Origin: Prevotella sp.
GTDB taxonomy: Bacteria; Bacteroidota; Bacteroidia; Bacteroidales; Bacteroidaceae
Direction of reading: 5' to 3'
DNA length: 36,347 nucleotides
NCBI GenBank assembly: GCA_017554385.1
Contig: JAFZIL010000078.1
Coordinates: 1-36,347 of the forward strand
Position 1 is the stretch's first letter. Each line of letters opens with the position of its first letter. Shown piece by piece: positions 1 through 11,600 of the stretch. The notes beneath the pieces were generated by a model. The model did no database searches. It had not been told where the DNA came from and saw only the letters and a list, made by a program, of their open reading frames with translations. The translations under genes and the position numbers were made by a program.

Positions 1-246
1 ACAGGCGAGACCTTCAGCGCTGCCGAGACGTTGACGTTCGTCAGCGACGTGGTGGGCAGCCGCAAGAGCCCCTACGCCGTGAACATCAGCACGACAACGG
101 GTATCAGTCAGCAGATGGCCGACCAGCCGATGACCATCTACACGCTCGACGGTATCCTCGTCAGCCGCGATGCCACCATCAAGACGCTGCACACGCTACC
201 GAAGGGTGTCTACATCGTCAATGGACGAAAGACGGTGGTTAAGTGA
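1..246 (+). CDS. C-terminal end of a large secreted surface protein (5' end outside window)
   Basis: The first base is in frame with no start codon, so this is the 3' end of a longer gene. The 81 visible residues form a C-terminal domain of the kind found on secreted Bacteroidetes proteins, ending in a short beta hairpin 'LPKGVYIVNGRKTVVK'. This resembles type IX secretion (T9SS type A) sorting domains; that role is known for the family and inferred here. Bases 1 to about 217 match 13395-13611, the end of the 2668-residue protein, with about six differences, so the two genes are paralogues or have been homogenised. This copy lacks the 10-residue insertion found near the end of the other. Its stop codon TGA is the first three bases of a heptanucleotide repeat tract. 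Confidence 0.85.
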   Translation, partial: TGETFSAAETLTFVSDVVGSRKSPYAVNISTTTGISQQMADQPMTIYTLDGILVSRDATIKTLHTLPKGVYIVNGRKTVVK

Positions 247-355
247 AAAGGGAAAAGTGAAAAGTGAAGAGTGAAAAGTGAAGAGTGAAAAGTGAAGAGT
301 GAAAAGTGAAGAGTGAAAAATGAAAAGTGAAGAGTGAAAAGTGAAGAGTGAATAA
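244..355 (+). repeat. Heptanucleotide tandem repeat tract, TGAAAAG/TGAAGAG
   Basis: Sixteen consecutive 7-base units run in perfect phase. They mostly alternate TGAAAAG and TGAAGAG, giving a 14-base higher-order period, with variants GGAAAAG, TGAAAAA and TGAATAA. Unit one supplies the stop codon of the upstream gene. Every unit carries TGA, so all plus-strand frames are closed, while the complement stays open. The tract lies between the upstream stop and the promoter of the 1720-residue gene. Confidence 0.97.
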
Positions 356-425
356 TTTGCTTCCGCTTTGTAAGTGAAAAGAGCACCGCTGACGTAACTG
401 TTGGCAGTGTTTTTTTGTCTGATTT

Positions 426-457
426 TTTGGCTGTTTCATTTTTTCTTTCTACCTTTG
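426..457 (+). promoter_or_regulatory. Bacteroidetes-type promoter of the LRR/dockerin gene
   Basis: TACCTTTG at 450-457 matches the Bacteroidetes -7 element TAnnTTTG. TTTG at 426-429 lies 20 bases upstream and fits the -33 element. The ATG at 488 follows about 30 bases later, which favours 488 as the start over upstream TTG codons in the same frame. Confidence 0.65.
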
Positions 458-487
458 TCAGCCCCAAAATTCCTAAAACACATTACT

Positions 488-3400
488 ATGATAGTACATT
501 TCATAAAAACAACAGGTCGACGGACGTCCATGACCGCCCTTGCAGTCATCCTTATGCTACTGACGGGCAGCCTCATGGTAAAAGCTCAAACCTCATTGGT
601 TGAGCCCGCTGCCTCCGAATTTGCCGAGGACACTGAGTTCTATCTCTACAACGTGGGCACCGGCATGTTCTACACCGCTGCCAACTCTTGGTACACCCGG
701 GCCTGCGTAGGCTTTGAAGGCGTTCCCGTGAAGTTCGTCAAGCAAGCCAATGGCATCTATCTCCTGTCCAACTATCTGCCGAGGCTCGGTGCTTGGTACA
801 ATGCTTTCTTCGACAACGAGTATAGCGTGTGGACCGACCTAAGGAACCAAGCCAACTACGGATGGGCCATTACCCAAAATAACGACTACTACCGCATAGG
901 CGTGGCTGTTGCTAACGATATCAATCCCAGTCTTAACCAAGACAACTATCCTGATTGCTTCACAGGCATTGATATCACGGCCAACATCCACAACAACGAG
1001 CTCTCACCGCTGTTGAACGACGCAATGGGCCACTACATTGACTGGTACTTGGTGAGTGCCGACGACTATGCTCAGTACATGGCCGACGAGACCATCCAGC
1101 AACGTCGTCGGTTGCAGCAGCTCAAGACCCTCTGTGCCGAGGTCGATGCTACGTTCCAGTATCAGTCTCTCCTCGACGATGCCGCTGCCACTGCCGCTGC
1201 ACTGCTTCAAGCGCGTACCGACACCTATAGGCAGCTGTTGGAAGCAGGGAAGAACATCATCCTCAGTCCGAAGTTCACTGGAGGCTATGGAGGATGGCAA
1301 AACAATCAGGTCGGTAACATGCCCACGACAAATTGCAACACCGCCGAGGCGTTCCAGACAAACTTCAACATCTGTCAGGAGTTCAGCGCACTGCCCAACG
1401 GCTACTACACCCTGAAGGCCAGCGCCTTCTGCCGGCCCTACGAAGCCATTGAAAGCTACAACAAGGCAGCAGAGACCGAGATCAAGACCTATCTCTATGC
1501 CAACAACGACCGCGTGGCAGTGAAGAGTCAGGTAGACGGTGCACGATCTGGGGTCAGCTATCCCGGATGGGTCGTCACCCTGCCCGACGGCACCATGGTG
1601 CCCAATACCCAGGATGCTGCCGAGGCTGCATTCGCAGAGGGCTACTACGATAATGTCGTCACCACACAGGTTACCGACGGGACCCTGCGCATCGGCATCG
1701 GCACTACCGAAGGCGAGGGCACTGCCCGCTGGAACTGCTTTAGTAATTTCCTGCTGACCTATAGTGAGGACAATGTAGACCTGACAGCATATATAGAAGC
1801 CTTCGAGGAAGCATATACTGCCGCTAAGACAGCCTTCGAGGACCAGGCAAACGATGTCATCACTGGCGAGGAGCGCACCGCCCTGCAGCAGGCACTTGCC
1901 CTCTACGAGAACCCCGAGCAGAGCGTCGATGCCCTGACCGCTGCCGCGCAGGCTCTGCGCCAGGCCACCCAGGCCTTCACCAGCGTTAGGACTGCCTATG
2001 CCAACCTCGCCACCATACGTGCCAACCTCAGCGTAGACAATTATCTCTATGCCAGCACAGAGCTGCGTCAGAAGCTCAGCACGGAGGCTGCCAGCCAGCC
2101 GAAGAACGGCACCGAGGCACTGTCGTTCGTTCAGACCTACCGCGAGATAGCCGAGTCGAACGCCTTAGCCGAAGGTGTGGAGGATGCCGAGAATATCACC
2201 TCCTACATCACTAATCCCGATTCCAACAACGAAACGAGCGGATGGACCACCACGTGCAATAACGGCTCCGGTGGCGGTATCGGCATTCTGAGTAACGAGC
2301 CATGGACCGATGCCTCTGGCAACAACACGCATAACTATTTCGATGGTGGCGACTGGAGCAACACCGGTTGGGATGTCAGCTTCACGCAGAACGTCACCCT
2401 GAACAAGGGCACCTACCTGCTTTCGGCCATTGGCCGTTCGGGCGGTGCCACCGTCACCCTGTTTGCCGACGATGCCACGGCAACGTTCCCCAGCATAGGC
2501 AGTAGTGGCGGCGTGTTCGACCGTGGATGGAATATGCAGTTCGTCCGCTTTGAGGTCAATGAGCAAAAGAGCGTCACACTGGGTGTGCGTGGCGTCAGCG
2601 AAGGACTGCACTGCTGGATGTCGTTCTCGCGTTTCCGTCTGGTGTGCCTGGAGAAGGGCCAGGAGCAGGTTGACCCGGACTCATGGAAAGTCATTGACTA
2701 TGAGAATGAGGTGATTGACTGGACTACCGCAACAAATGGACGATACACTCCTGTTATCATGACTGACGGTGGCAACCACTACCTAAGCGTCAATCAGGAT
2801 ACAAGATACAACAACGGCACCACCTTGAGTAGCACGTCCCTAAAGAACGTCGTGCCCGAGGGCGAAGACTACGTGCTGCAGATGGATTTGAAGTTAGGCA
2901 ATGCTTTCAATGGTGGAGCCGCCTCGTTTGTTATCCTTGACGGCAGTGATAAAGATGGGGTGCTTACGCTGACAGGTAGTGCTACCAACAGCGCAGACTG
3001 GAAGATTAATGGACGGTCGACTGTGGTTACACTGCCAAATTCGGGTGATGTTAGGTATAAGACCATCACCGATATCAATTGGTGCACTGTGAAGCTTGTG
3101 CGCAGTGGTCAGCTGACCTTCCTTTCGATTGTCGACAAAAGTAGCGGCAACGATGTGTTCCCCATGGGCGTGATCTTCGGTTCAAGCAAACAGGGTGGAC
3201 TGGGACAAATGCGTTTCGCTACTGCGCGCTACTCGGCCAATTTCGCCATCGACAACGTTGTGGTGCGTCCTGTGAAAAACGGTGAGGTGCCCGAACTGGA
3301 ACCCACTACATGCACTGTACATTATGTTGACGGCAGTGGCAATGCCATAAAGGACGATGAGGTGGTAAACACTGTTATTGGTATAGAGTATGCCGCTGAC

Positions 3401-5650
3401 GATGACTTGAAGGCCGATTTTCTCTCTGACGATGGAACCAAGAAGTATATCTTTGTATCGGGTACGACTGTCGAGACCACCGACGATGCTACACACAACG
3501 AGGTGACGCTCACCTTCCGTGAGGCAGAAAAGTGGACATACACGCTGAACGCCGTTGACGGGGATGGCAATCTGATCAAGGAGCTGGCTACCGGCGAACG
3601 CTTTGAGAACGACGAGTTCCTGCAGCCCTATCAGCGCTTCATCAGCCACAACAACATCCTTTGGCGCACCGATGCACAGCGTGGCGGCGTGGCCGACAAG
3701 CAGTTCCGCGTGCCCGTATCGATGACCTCGGACAACGTAGTGGTCAATCAGGCATATAGCTACTATGATGAGAACCCCGTGTTCGTTGCCGAGGCCGAGG
3801 ACTTACCCGGCATGACGGCCTGCAGCAACGGTAACATGGTCATCAGGTGCTCGAACGCTGCCTGTGCCTACGCTACTGACAAGGTGGAGGTTACCACCCT
3901 GCCTTCTGGCCAGTATCATATCTATGTCGGTGGTTCCGTCCCTGGTAGCGAGACACCACTCTACGTCTGTTTCACCAACGGTGCCGACGAGGATTACTAC
4001 ATGTACCTGGTCACCAAGAACACAAATCTCTATGAGAAGGATGAAATTCTGTGGAGCGACCGCCCGCTTAAGGTGAGCTTTATGGGTGGTCATGCCAATG
4101 CTGGTTTCGACTATATCGCCATTGTGAAGACTGCCGACGTGGAGGATGTGACGAAGCCGCTGAACATCAATGCCGACGAGCTGGCACTGCTGAAGGCTGC
4201 CCACGCTGCCATGCCCTCGACCGATGCATGGTATACCAAGTGGAATACCAATACCGACGAGCCGACTGCCGAGGATCTGCCCTATGTGACTGTTGTCGAC
4301 GGTCATATCATAGGCATCGACCTCTCAAACAACAACCTTACCGGCACCTTCCCCTTTGACCTGCTGAAGCTACCCTACTTAGAGGAGCTTCATGTGGGCT
4401 ATAACAAACTGACTGGCGACATCGGCACAGGCATGCAGGCCTTTGCCCTCGAACTGCCTGCCAACGGTCCGGTGCTGTCCGTACTCGACATTAGTGGCAA
4501 CCAGCTGTCGGGTAATCTGGGACTCTTTGCCCAGAGCCTGCCTAATCTGGAGTATCTGGATGCCTCTGAAAACAGGTTGAGCGAGGTGTCGCCTATGATA
4601 TCAGATAAGGTTACCGACCTGAGCATCTTCGGTCAGACCATCAGCCAGGAAGTCAGTCTCCATCCCGGACAGCTTTCGGCAGAAGAACTGAGCCAGCTGC
4701 CCAGTATCTTACTCTACGACCATACGTCACAGGCCTACACTCCATATATCAGTCGCGTCTATCTGACCAGTAAAACAAACTACGACGCCTTCATATTCAA
4801 TGGTAAAGGCCGATGGGAGGCCACCTGCGGACTCGATGGCGGCTGCTTCTACGTGTGGCAGGCATCAGAGTACTACCCCTTCCGTGGACAGAATGGTGAG
4901 GTGGTAGACGCCTCGACCGACCAAGGGCACTACTTCCCTGTAAAGCTGACTTTCGACATGGGCGACAGCAATTTCGACGGCGAGGTCAGCGTGCTCGACC
5001 TTCAGGCTGACATCAATTGTATTGTCGGTGATCTGGACTACAACAGCCCGATCAACTTCACCGCTGCTGACCTGAAGACCGACGCTGTCATCAATGTGCT
5101 GGATGTGGTGAAGCTTGTCGATCTGCTGATGGCCAATGTCAGCGAAAGCAGCAGTGGCGACGAGGTGGCTAGCGGTTCAAGACGCTTGGAACAGAGCGGC
5201 GAGGGCCAGGCTACGGTCAGCGTTGCCGACGGTCAGCTTGTGCTTAGCAGCAGTGTGCCAGTGGCCGCCTTCGATATCGTGGTGAGCGGAGCAGGCACGT
5301 TTGTCATCGCTCAGGCGTTAAAGCAGGTGGGCTTCACCTGTCGCTTTGAGCAGCAGCAAGGAGGCGTGCGCATCATCGGCTACTCGCTGGGTGGCGCTAC
5401 CCTGCCCGCAGGCTTTACGACGCTGGGCCGAGTGGCACAGGGCATGGTCACACGCGTCACACTCTCTGACAAGAGTGCCCGCCTCATTCCCGCCACGGGC
5501 GAAGGTGGTGTGACCACGGGTGTCGAGGCCACGCCGGGTGATGGCAGTGACGGTGCTGTCTACCGAATGACCATCGGACGCGACCGCGCCATTGCCATCG
5601 ACCGTGAGGGCAACAAGACCATTGAGAAGAAATCGAGTACAATGAAATAA
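488..5650 (+). CDS. Secreted 1720-residue protein with carbohydrate-binding-like, LRR and dockerin domains
   Basis: A large exported protein, probably surface-located. Residues 1-34 are a signal peptide (hydrophobic stretch ending VKAQ). Next come a ricin-like 'EFYLYNVGTGMFYTA' segment, helical FIVAR-like stretches (near 430-540), beta-rich regions that look like carbohydrate-binding modules ('GWDVSFTQNVTLNKGTYLLSA'), MucBP-like repeats near 940-1050 and leucine-rich repeats at about 1265-1395 ('IDLSNNNLTGTFP'). Residues 1492-1548 form a dockerin: two F-hand loops, DSNFDGEVSVLD and DLKTDAVINVLD, each with calcium-ligand spacing. A beta-rich, cohesin-like tail follows. I see no catalytic motif, so adhesion or glycan binding is the most likely role. 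There is no 'GRKVVVK' type C-terminus, unlike its neighbours. The next gene starts 13 bases downstream and begins with a cohesin-like domain, so the two are probably co-transcribed. Start 488 is set by the promoter and signal peptide; 530 is an alternative. Confidence 0.85.
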   Translation: MIVHFIKTTGRRTSMTALAVILMLLTGSLMVKAQTSLVEPAASEFAEDTEFYLYNVGTGMFYTAANSWYTRACVGFEGVPVKFVKQANGIYLLSNYLPRLGAWYNAFFDNEYSVWTDLRNQANYGWAITQNNDYYRIGVAVANDINPSLNQDNYPDCFTGIDITANIHNNELSPLLNDAMGHYIDWYLVSADDYAQYMADETIQQRRRLQQLKTLCAEVDATFQYQSLLDDAAATAAALLQARTDTYRQLLEAGKNIILSPKFTGGYGGWQNNQVGNMPTTNCNTAEAFQTNFNICQEFSALPNGYYTLKASAFCRPYEAIESYNKAAETEIKTYLYANNDRVAVKSQVDGARSGVSYPGWVVTLPDGTMVPNTQDAAEAAFAEGYYDNVVTTQVTDGTLRIGIGTTEGEGTARWNCFSNFLLTYSEDNVDLTAYIEAFEEAYTAAKTAFEDQANDVITGEERTALQQALALYENPEQSVDALTAAAQALRQATQAFTSVRTAYANLATIRANLSVDNYLYASTELRQKLSTEAASQPKNGTEALSFVQTYREIAESNALAEGVEDAENITSYITNPDSNNETSGWTTTCNNGSGGGIGILSNEPWTDASGNNTHNYFDGGDWSNTGWDVSFTQNVTLNKGTYLLSAIGRSGGATVTLFADDATATFPSIGSSGGVFDRGWNMQFVRFEVNEQKSVTLGVRGVSEGLHCWMSFSRFRLVCLEKGQEQVDPDSWKVIDYENEVIDWTTATNGRYTPVIMTDGGNHYLSVNQDTRYNNGTTLSSTSLKNVVPEGEDYVLQMDLKLGNAFNGGAASFVILDGSDKDGVLTLTGSATNSADWKINGRSTVVTLPNSGDVRYKTITDINWCTVKLVRSGQLTFLSIVDKSSGNDVFPMGVIFGSSKQGGLGQMRFATARYSANFAIDNVVVRPVKNGEVPELEPTTCTVHYVDGSGNAIKDDEVVNTVIGIEYAADDDLKADFLSDDGTKKYIFVSGTTVETTDDATHNEVTLTFREAEKWTYTLNAVDGDGNLIKELATGERFENDEFLQPYQRFISHNNILWRTDAQRGGVADKQFRVPVSMTSDNVVVNQAYSYYDENPVFVAEAEDLPGMTACSNGNMVIRCSNAACAYATDKVEVTTLPSGQYHIYVGGSVPGSETPLYVCFTNGADEDYYMYLVTKNTNLYEKDEILWSDRPLKVSFMGGHANAGFDYIAIVKTADVEDVTKPLNINADELALLKAAHAAMPSTDAWYTKWNTNTDEPTAEDLPYVTVVDGHIIGIDLSNNNLTGTFPFDLLKLPYLEELHVGYNKLTGDIGTGMQAFALELPANGPVLSVLDISGNQLSGNLGLFAQSLPNLEYLDASENRLSEVSPMISDKVTDLSIFGQTISQEVSLHPGQLSAEELSQLPSILLYDHTSQAYTPYISRVYLTSKTNYDAFIFNGKGRWEATCGLDGGCFYVWQASEYYPFRGQNGEVVDASTDQGHYFPVKLTFDMGDSNFDGEVSVLDLQADINCIVGDLDYNSPINFTAADLKTDAVINVLDVVKLVDLLMANVSESSSGDEVASGSRRLEQSGEGQATVSVADGQLVLSSSVPVAAFDIVVSGAGTFVIAQALKQVGFTCRFEQQQGGVRIIGYSLGGATLPAGFTTLGRVAQGMVTRVTLSDKSARLIPATGEGGVTTGVEATPGDGSDGAVYRMTIGRDRAIAIDREGNKTIEKKSSTMK

Positions 5651-5663
5651 TACACGCAAAGAT

Positions 5664-8600
5664 ATGAAACATACGAGATGCTATATACTGTTGATGCTCC
5701 TGACCCTGATGGGCTTGAGCATGGAGGCACAGACCGCCAACACCATCAGCGTGCCTGACATCACTGCACAGATAGGCGAGGCGCAGTTGCCAGTGGTCTT
5801 AGAGAACAGCAGCGACATCGTGGCACTGCAGTTCGACCTGAAGCTACCTGAGGGCATGACTGCCGATGAGACGGCCACGCTGAGCAACCGTTGTGACGAC
5901 CATGTGGTCACCGTACGCTACATCAGCGGTGATACCTACCGCGTAGTGCTCGTCTCACCCACCAACCGTCCTGTTCGCGGACAGTCGGGCGTACTGCTAT
6001 ACATTCCCATCTACATTTCCCCGACTTTTGATGAGGGTGGTGAGTACACGGTAGCCGTCAATGGTGCCGTATTGAGCGACGCTGCCGGCGACAACGTCGT
6101 CACCGGCATGCAGGCGGGCACTATCAGTATCACGAAACTGCCCGACCTGACGGTAAAGAGCATCGTGCTCGATAAGCAGACCATCACACCTGGCGACACC
6201 GTCCGTGCATCATGGGTCGTAGAGAACGTCGGTGGGCTGGCCACCGGTGGAGGCTGGACCGAGCAGCTGTCGCTCGTCAGCGAGGATGGTAGCGTGAGCA
6301 AGCTCGTTGCCACCACTTATTATGACCAGACGTTAGAGGCTGGTGCCACCGTGAACCGTCAGGCCGAAGTGGTGATTCCGGCCCTGTTAGGCATCGACGG
6401 CGACGCACGGCTACAAGTGCGGCTCGTACCTGGCGAGAAGACGGGCGAGTCGCAGTCTGCCCAGGGCAACAATACCGGCAGCAGCGAAGCTTCTTATATC
6501 ATTAAGAAGGTGCTGACCTTGCAACTGCAACCCAGTAGGGTCGAGGAGAACAGCAGCAAGCGCATCACTGCCCGGTTGAGCCGCAGTGGTCGCTGGGACC
6601 TGGGACAGGTGTTCAACCTCCATACCACCACCGACAGTCGTCTCAGCGTGCCTGCCACGGTGACTATTCCGGCCAGTCAGTCTGCTCGTGTCTTCTATCT
6701 GACCTTGACCGATAATGATGTGCTCGATACCGATTCCATCATCAATATCGCTGTTGAGGGCAATGGCTACGACAAGATAGAGCAGCAGCTTGTCATTATA
6801 GACAACGAGTATCCCGACTTGCAAGTCACTGCCTCGAAATCATCACTGAATGAAGGAGAGACCTTCCAACTGACTATCACCACCACACACGTTTCTGCTG
6901 ATCCTATCGTGGTGACGCTCAGTTGCGAGAATCCCCGTCGCTTCACCTTCCCCTCGCAGGTTACCATTCCTGCGGGCGAAAGCTCGGTAACGGTCGATGT
7001 TACCGCCATCAACGACGATATCCCCTCGATCCAGCTCTCTACCGCCTTCACCGCTTCGGCCACCAATTATAATAAGGGCGAAGTGGTTGTCGTGCTCAAC
7101 GACGATGACCTGCCATTGCTCGAACTCTCGCTCACCCCGTCGACCGTACAGGAGAATGCCGGTCCTGTGTCCGTGATAGGTGTGCTGCGCCGCACTACCA
7201 ACACTGATAGTAAGATCACTGTGAAGATTTCTGACGATTCTAACGGAGGACTTTACTTCGGCAACCAGACCCTTGAACTGGCCAAGGGAGTAGAGGAAGT
7301 ACACTTCAACTTTGGACCTGTTGACAATATGCAGGTCGACGGTGACCGCACTTATACCATTACGGCAGCGGTCTATATGTCGACATGCGATTGCTCGGTT
7401 GTTGGCGATGCAGCAGGCGCAGTGAGCACACAGCTCATAGTGCTTGACAACGATGGTCCTGCACTTTCGGTGACAGCCAGTGCAACGACCGTGAAGGAAG
7501 GTGACACAACGACGCTTACCATCACCCGAAACACCGCTACCGATGCCGCTATCAGCGTGCAACTGTCGAGCGATTACGATGACCAGCTGACTTACGACCA
7601 CATGGTTACCATACCTGCCGGAGAGTCGTTGGTGAATATCGATGTTGTCTCCAAGACGAACGATATTACCAATGACAACCACATCGTAGTATTTACAGCT
7701 CAGACCGACGGTTATTCCTCTGGCACATGCTGGGTGATGATTACCGATCAGACCCTGCCGGATATGACGGTGAAGTCTATTGCCATCACTCCTGATAATA
7801 TCATGGTAGGAGACTGCTATACGGTCGATGTCACGATAGCCAATAACGGTGTGGCTGACATACCAGCACGTAGCACCTTTGTAATCAGCATTGCAGGTGA
7901 GACACTCGCCATGACCATTGCTGATGCCATTGCTCCTATGCAAGAGAAGGTGGTCACGCTGAATATGACAGCTCCTGCTATTCCTGGGGACTATACTGTC
8001 AGTGTGGAGTGTAACCGGGACTTTGCGTTTGCCGAGCTTCAGACGTACAACAACTCGCTGTCAGTTCCCTTGGCTGTTGCATCTGCTTTTGACTTCAGTG
8101 TAACCACCGACCGCACTGTATATCAAATTGGCGAAACGGTGAAAATCAGCGGTCATGTGTCGGCCATCAAGGGCAACGCTGCCAACGTAAATGTTGAACC
8201 ATATATTATTTGCTATGGTATGCGTCAAGTGCTTTCGGCTACAACCGATGCAAACGGTAACTTTACAGCCGAATATACGTTGCCTGTGGGTATGGGTGGC
8301 GACTTCACTGTCGGTGCTTGTGTACCTGGCGAAGAAGCTGTAGAGGCTCAGGCAACGATTCATGTTTATGGCATGGCCCGTACGTCGGCAGCTTACCTGA
8401 AGGGATACGTGACGGTGGGTAAGACTGAGAATATCAGTGTGCCCATCAAGAACCTGAGTAGCCTGCCCCTGCACAATATCAAGACCACGGTAACCGACAA
8501 TGCCGGGCATTATGATGTCACTGCTCCTGTGCTCGCAGAGCTTGATGGTAATGGTGAGGCAACAATAGAGTTGGCCCTTCGCTCTGATGTGGCTTCGACC

Positions 8601-11600
8601 ACAAGATCGTGGGAAGTGGTGCATGTCACACTGAGCAGTGACGAGGGCACCACTATGGACTTTGTGATTCACTGCTTTGCCAATGTAGAGGAGGGAAGAC
8701 TTGAGATTGACCGGACCAATATCAATGCGAACATTGGCAATACCAAACCTACTGTCATTCCTGTCACGCTGACCAATACGGGGCAGGGGGCAACTGGGCG
8801 CATCACCGTCATGGTGCCTGGTGGACAGCAGTTCTTCTCGCTTACTACACCAGCCGAGATTTCCTCTTTGGAACAGGGCGACAGCGTTGTCGTGGGTCTT
8901 TGCTTCAATCCTGAAGGACTTGACGTCAACGTCATTCAGCGCGGAAGCATTGCCATCAACTGTGAGAACGCCGACGGTAAGTTGATTAACTATAACCTGA
9001 AGGTCGTGGGTGAACAGAATGGAAACCTAAAGGTACTTGTTGAGGATGAGAATACCATATACGGAAATGCCGCTGGTGAGCATCCATACGTCAGTGGTGC
9101 TACCGTTGCGCTGAAGGACTATAGCACGGGTAACGTGCTCTATTCAGCCGTCACCCAGGATGAGGGTAGTGTGCTGTTCAGCGACGTGCCCGAGGGCTAT
9201 TATACCCTTTATGTCACTGCTTCCAAGCATAGCTCTTATATGCAGAACGTACTGGTGAGCCCTGGTCAGACGAATGAGCATCTGGCCACCATTTCCTATC
9301 AACCTATCAGCATTAGCTGGAACGTAGTGGAAACGACCACAGAAGACCAGTACGAGATTGTCACGGAAGTGGACTACGAGACACAAGTGCCCGTTCCTGT
9401 GATGGAAATGATTGCTCCTGACACGCTCGACCTGTATAGTGTGGAGGAGGGACAGCCGCTACTCTACCATATCGTGGTGACCAACAAGGGTCTCATCGCA
9501 GCCCAGAACGTTTGTATCGGTCTGCCAGAGGCAGAAGGATTCAAGTTTACTCCGCTTGACACCTATGCCGGCTTTGAACTTGCTCCGCAGCAGTCGCAGA
9601 CCATCCCCGTGCTTGTCACACGTGATGACTCGCCGTCGGCATCGCGCCGAATGGCTGATGACAACATTAAATATATCTGTGGAAAAGACACGTATCTCAA
9701 CTGGCAGTGGGTGTGCAAAAACCACCGTGACGCTTGGTGGGTCAAAACAGTCTACTTCTTAATGAGAAATTGTAAGCCAACAGGCGTGAAGCCCATGCCG
9801 CCAGCTAATGTAGAAGAAGACTGGCCAACCCGCGACGTCGGTCCTGAACCCAAGCTTAGGTATTATAACATAGAACCTGTTGATCTTGAAACCATTAAGG
9901 AGATAGTAAGTACCGTTGCTTGCATGATGGTGTGCGCATTACCCGAAAAACTTACAACAGAATGGGTGAAAGAACCCAAGTTCAGATGGAGGTGTGCTTT
10001 TGAAGAAGCGGCAAACAGACATCCCTATCCTGCTTCCAGCAGACAGATGGCTAACAGCTCATCGCCATCGCTTCGTGACAGCTATCTCGACCGGTTGTAT
10101 CTTTTTATTAATCTGAGTGAATCTGTTTACAATTTCTATGAAATGTTGGCTAACGCTCCGCAATTGAGCGACGACTCAGAGACCTTCAACCTGCTGATGC
10201 CCAGCATGGACGAAATACTTTTGCTGATGGGTCAATTGCATAATGAGGGTACACTCTATACCATCAGTATTGATGACCTTTGCGGCATGTCAGTCTCATT
10301 GCTACCGCAGCAAACGGCAGACTGGTACGACTTCAATCTCCGTACTTTCATTGAGCGACAGCTCAACACGTTCCGTCTGCGCGACGGACAGACCGTCAGC
10401 AGCGACAACTACTGCGACGTGGCGAAGCTGGATGCAGCAGCTGACAGTATGGCCTTGTGGCAGTCGCGCATCAGGGACTTAGGCTATGTGGACTACAAGG
10501 ATATGATTGAAAGTATGAATGCCGATGCCGAGGTGATTAACAGCAAACAGAGCAACGTCTGCGCCAAGGTGAAGATGCAGCTCTCACAGGAGATGGTGTT
10601 CACTCGTCAGGCATTCCTCGGAACGCTTGTCATCGAGAACTCCACCGACAACGAGCTCACCGACATTTCGGCTCTGATAACGGCTACCGACGAGAATGGT
10701 ACTGTCGCCACCAGTCGTGAGATGGAAATCATACTGGAGAGTGCAGAAGGCTTTGTAAAAGCTGATGACGGCAGTTACAAGCTTGGGGCCGGGCAGACGG
10801 GAAGCTTTGCCTACAAGTTCATCCCCACGAAGTATGCAGCCCCCAATCATGTCGTTGACTACGATTTCGGTGGCGTGCTCACCTTCAACGACGGCTCCGG
10901 CATTACCAAGCGTGACCTCTACCCCGTGACCCTTACTGTCAAGCCTTCGCCAGTGCTCGATCTCACCTACTTCATGCAGCGCGACATCTATGGCGATGAT
11001 CCGCTGACGCTCGATGTGGTGGAGCCGACGGTGCCTGCTGAGTTTGCCTTGCTTATCAATAATGTGGGCAATGGCGATGCTACAAACGTAAGGATGACCA
11101 CGCAGCAACCTGAGATTATTGATAACGAGAAGGGACTGAACATCAACTTCGAGTTCCTAAGTTCGCAAGTCAACGGACAACCTGCAAGCCTTGCTTTCGG
11201 ACAGTCGATTGCCAACGACTTCGGTACGATTGCTGCTCACGAGCAGGCTTACGGACAATGGTGGCTGCAATCGTCGCTTCTGGGCCATTTCATCAACTAT
11301 AATGTCACGGCTACCCATGTGACCAGCTACGGCAATCCAGACCTCTCTCTGTTAGGCGACGTGACCATCCATGAGCTGATTCACAGCTTGGAGGTTACCG
11401 ATGGCGAAAAGACCTTGCGTGGCTTTATGGTCAACGATGTGGCCGATGCCGAGGACCTGCCCGACATGCTCTATCTGACCAATGGCGATGTGATGCCCGT
11501 AGCTGTCAGCACCAACGTGCAGGCAACGAAGACATCGGCCACCATGTGCGAGGTGACCGTCGTACCTGCTGAGGCTGGTTGGAACTATGGATGCGTGGCC

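Noticed and set aside
244-355. CRISPR-like regular repeats
   Set aside because: Units are 7 bases with no spacers and no cas genes nearby, so this is a tandem repeat, not a CRISPR array.
6843-7943. Long minus-strand open frame (366 codons) opposite the Calx-beta region
   Set aside because: It is antisense to a clearly coding gene, rich in His, Arg and Cys without domains, and is a shadow of codon bias on the other strand.
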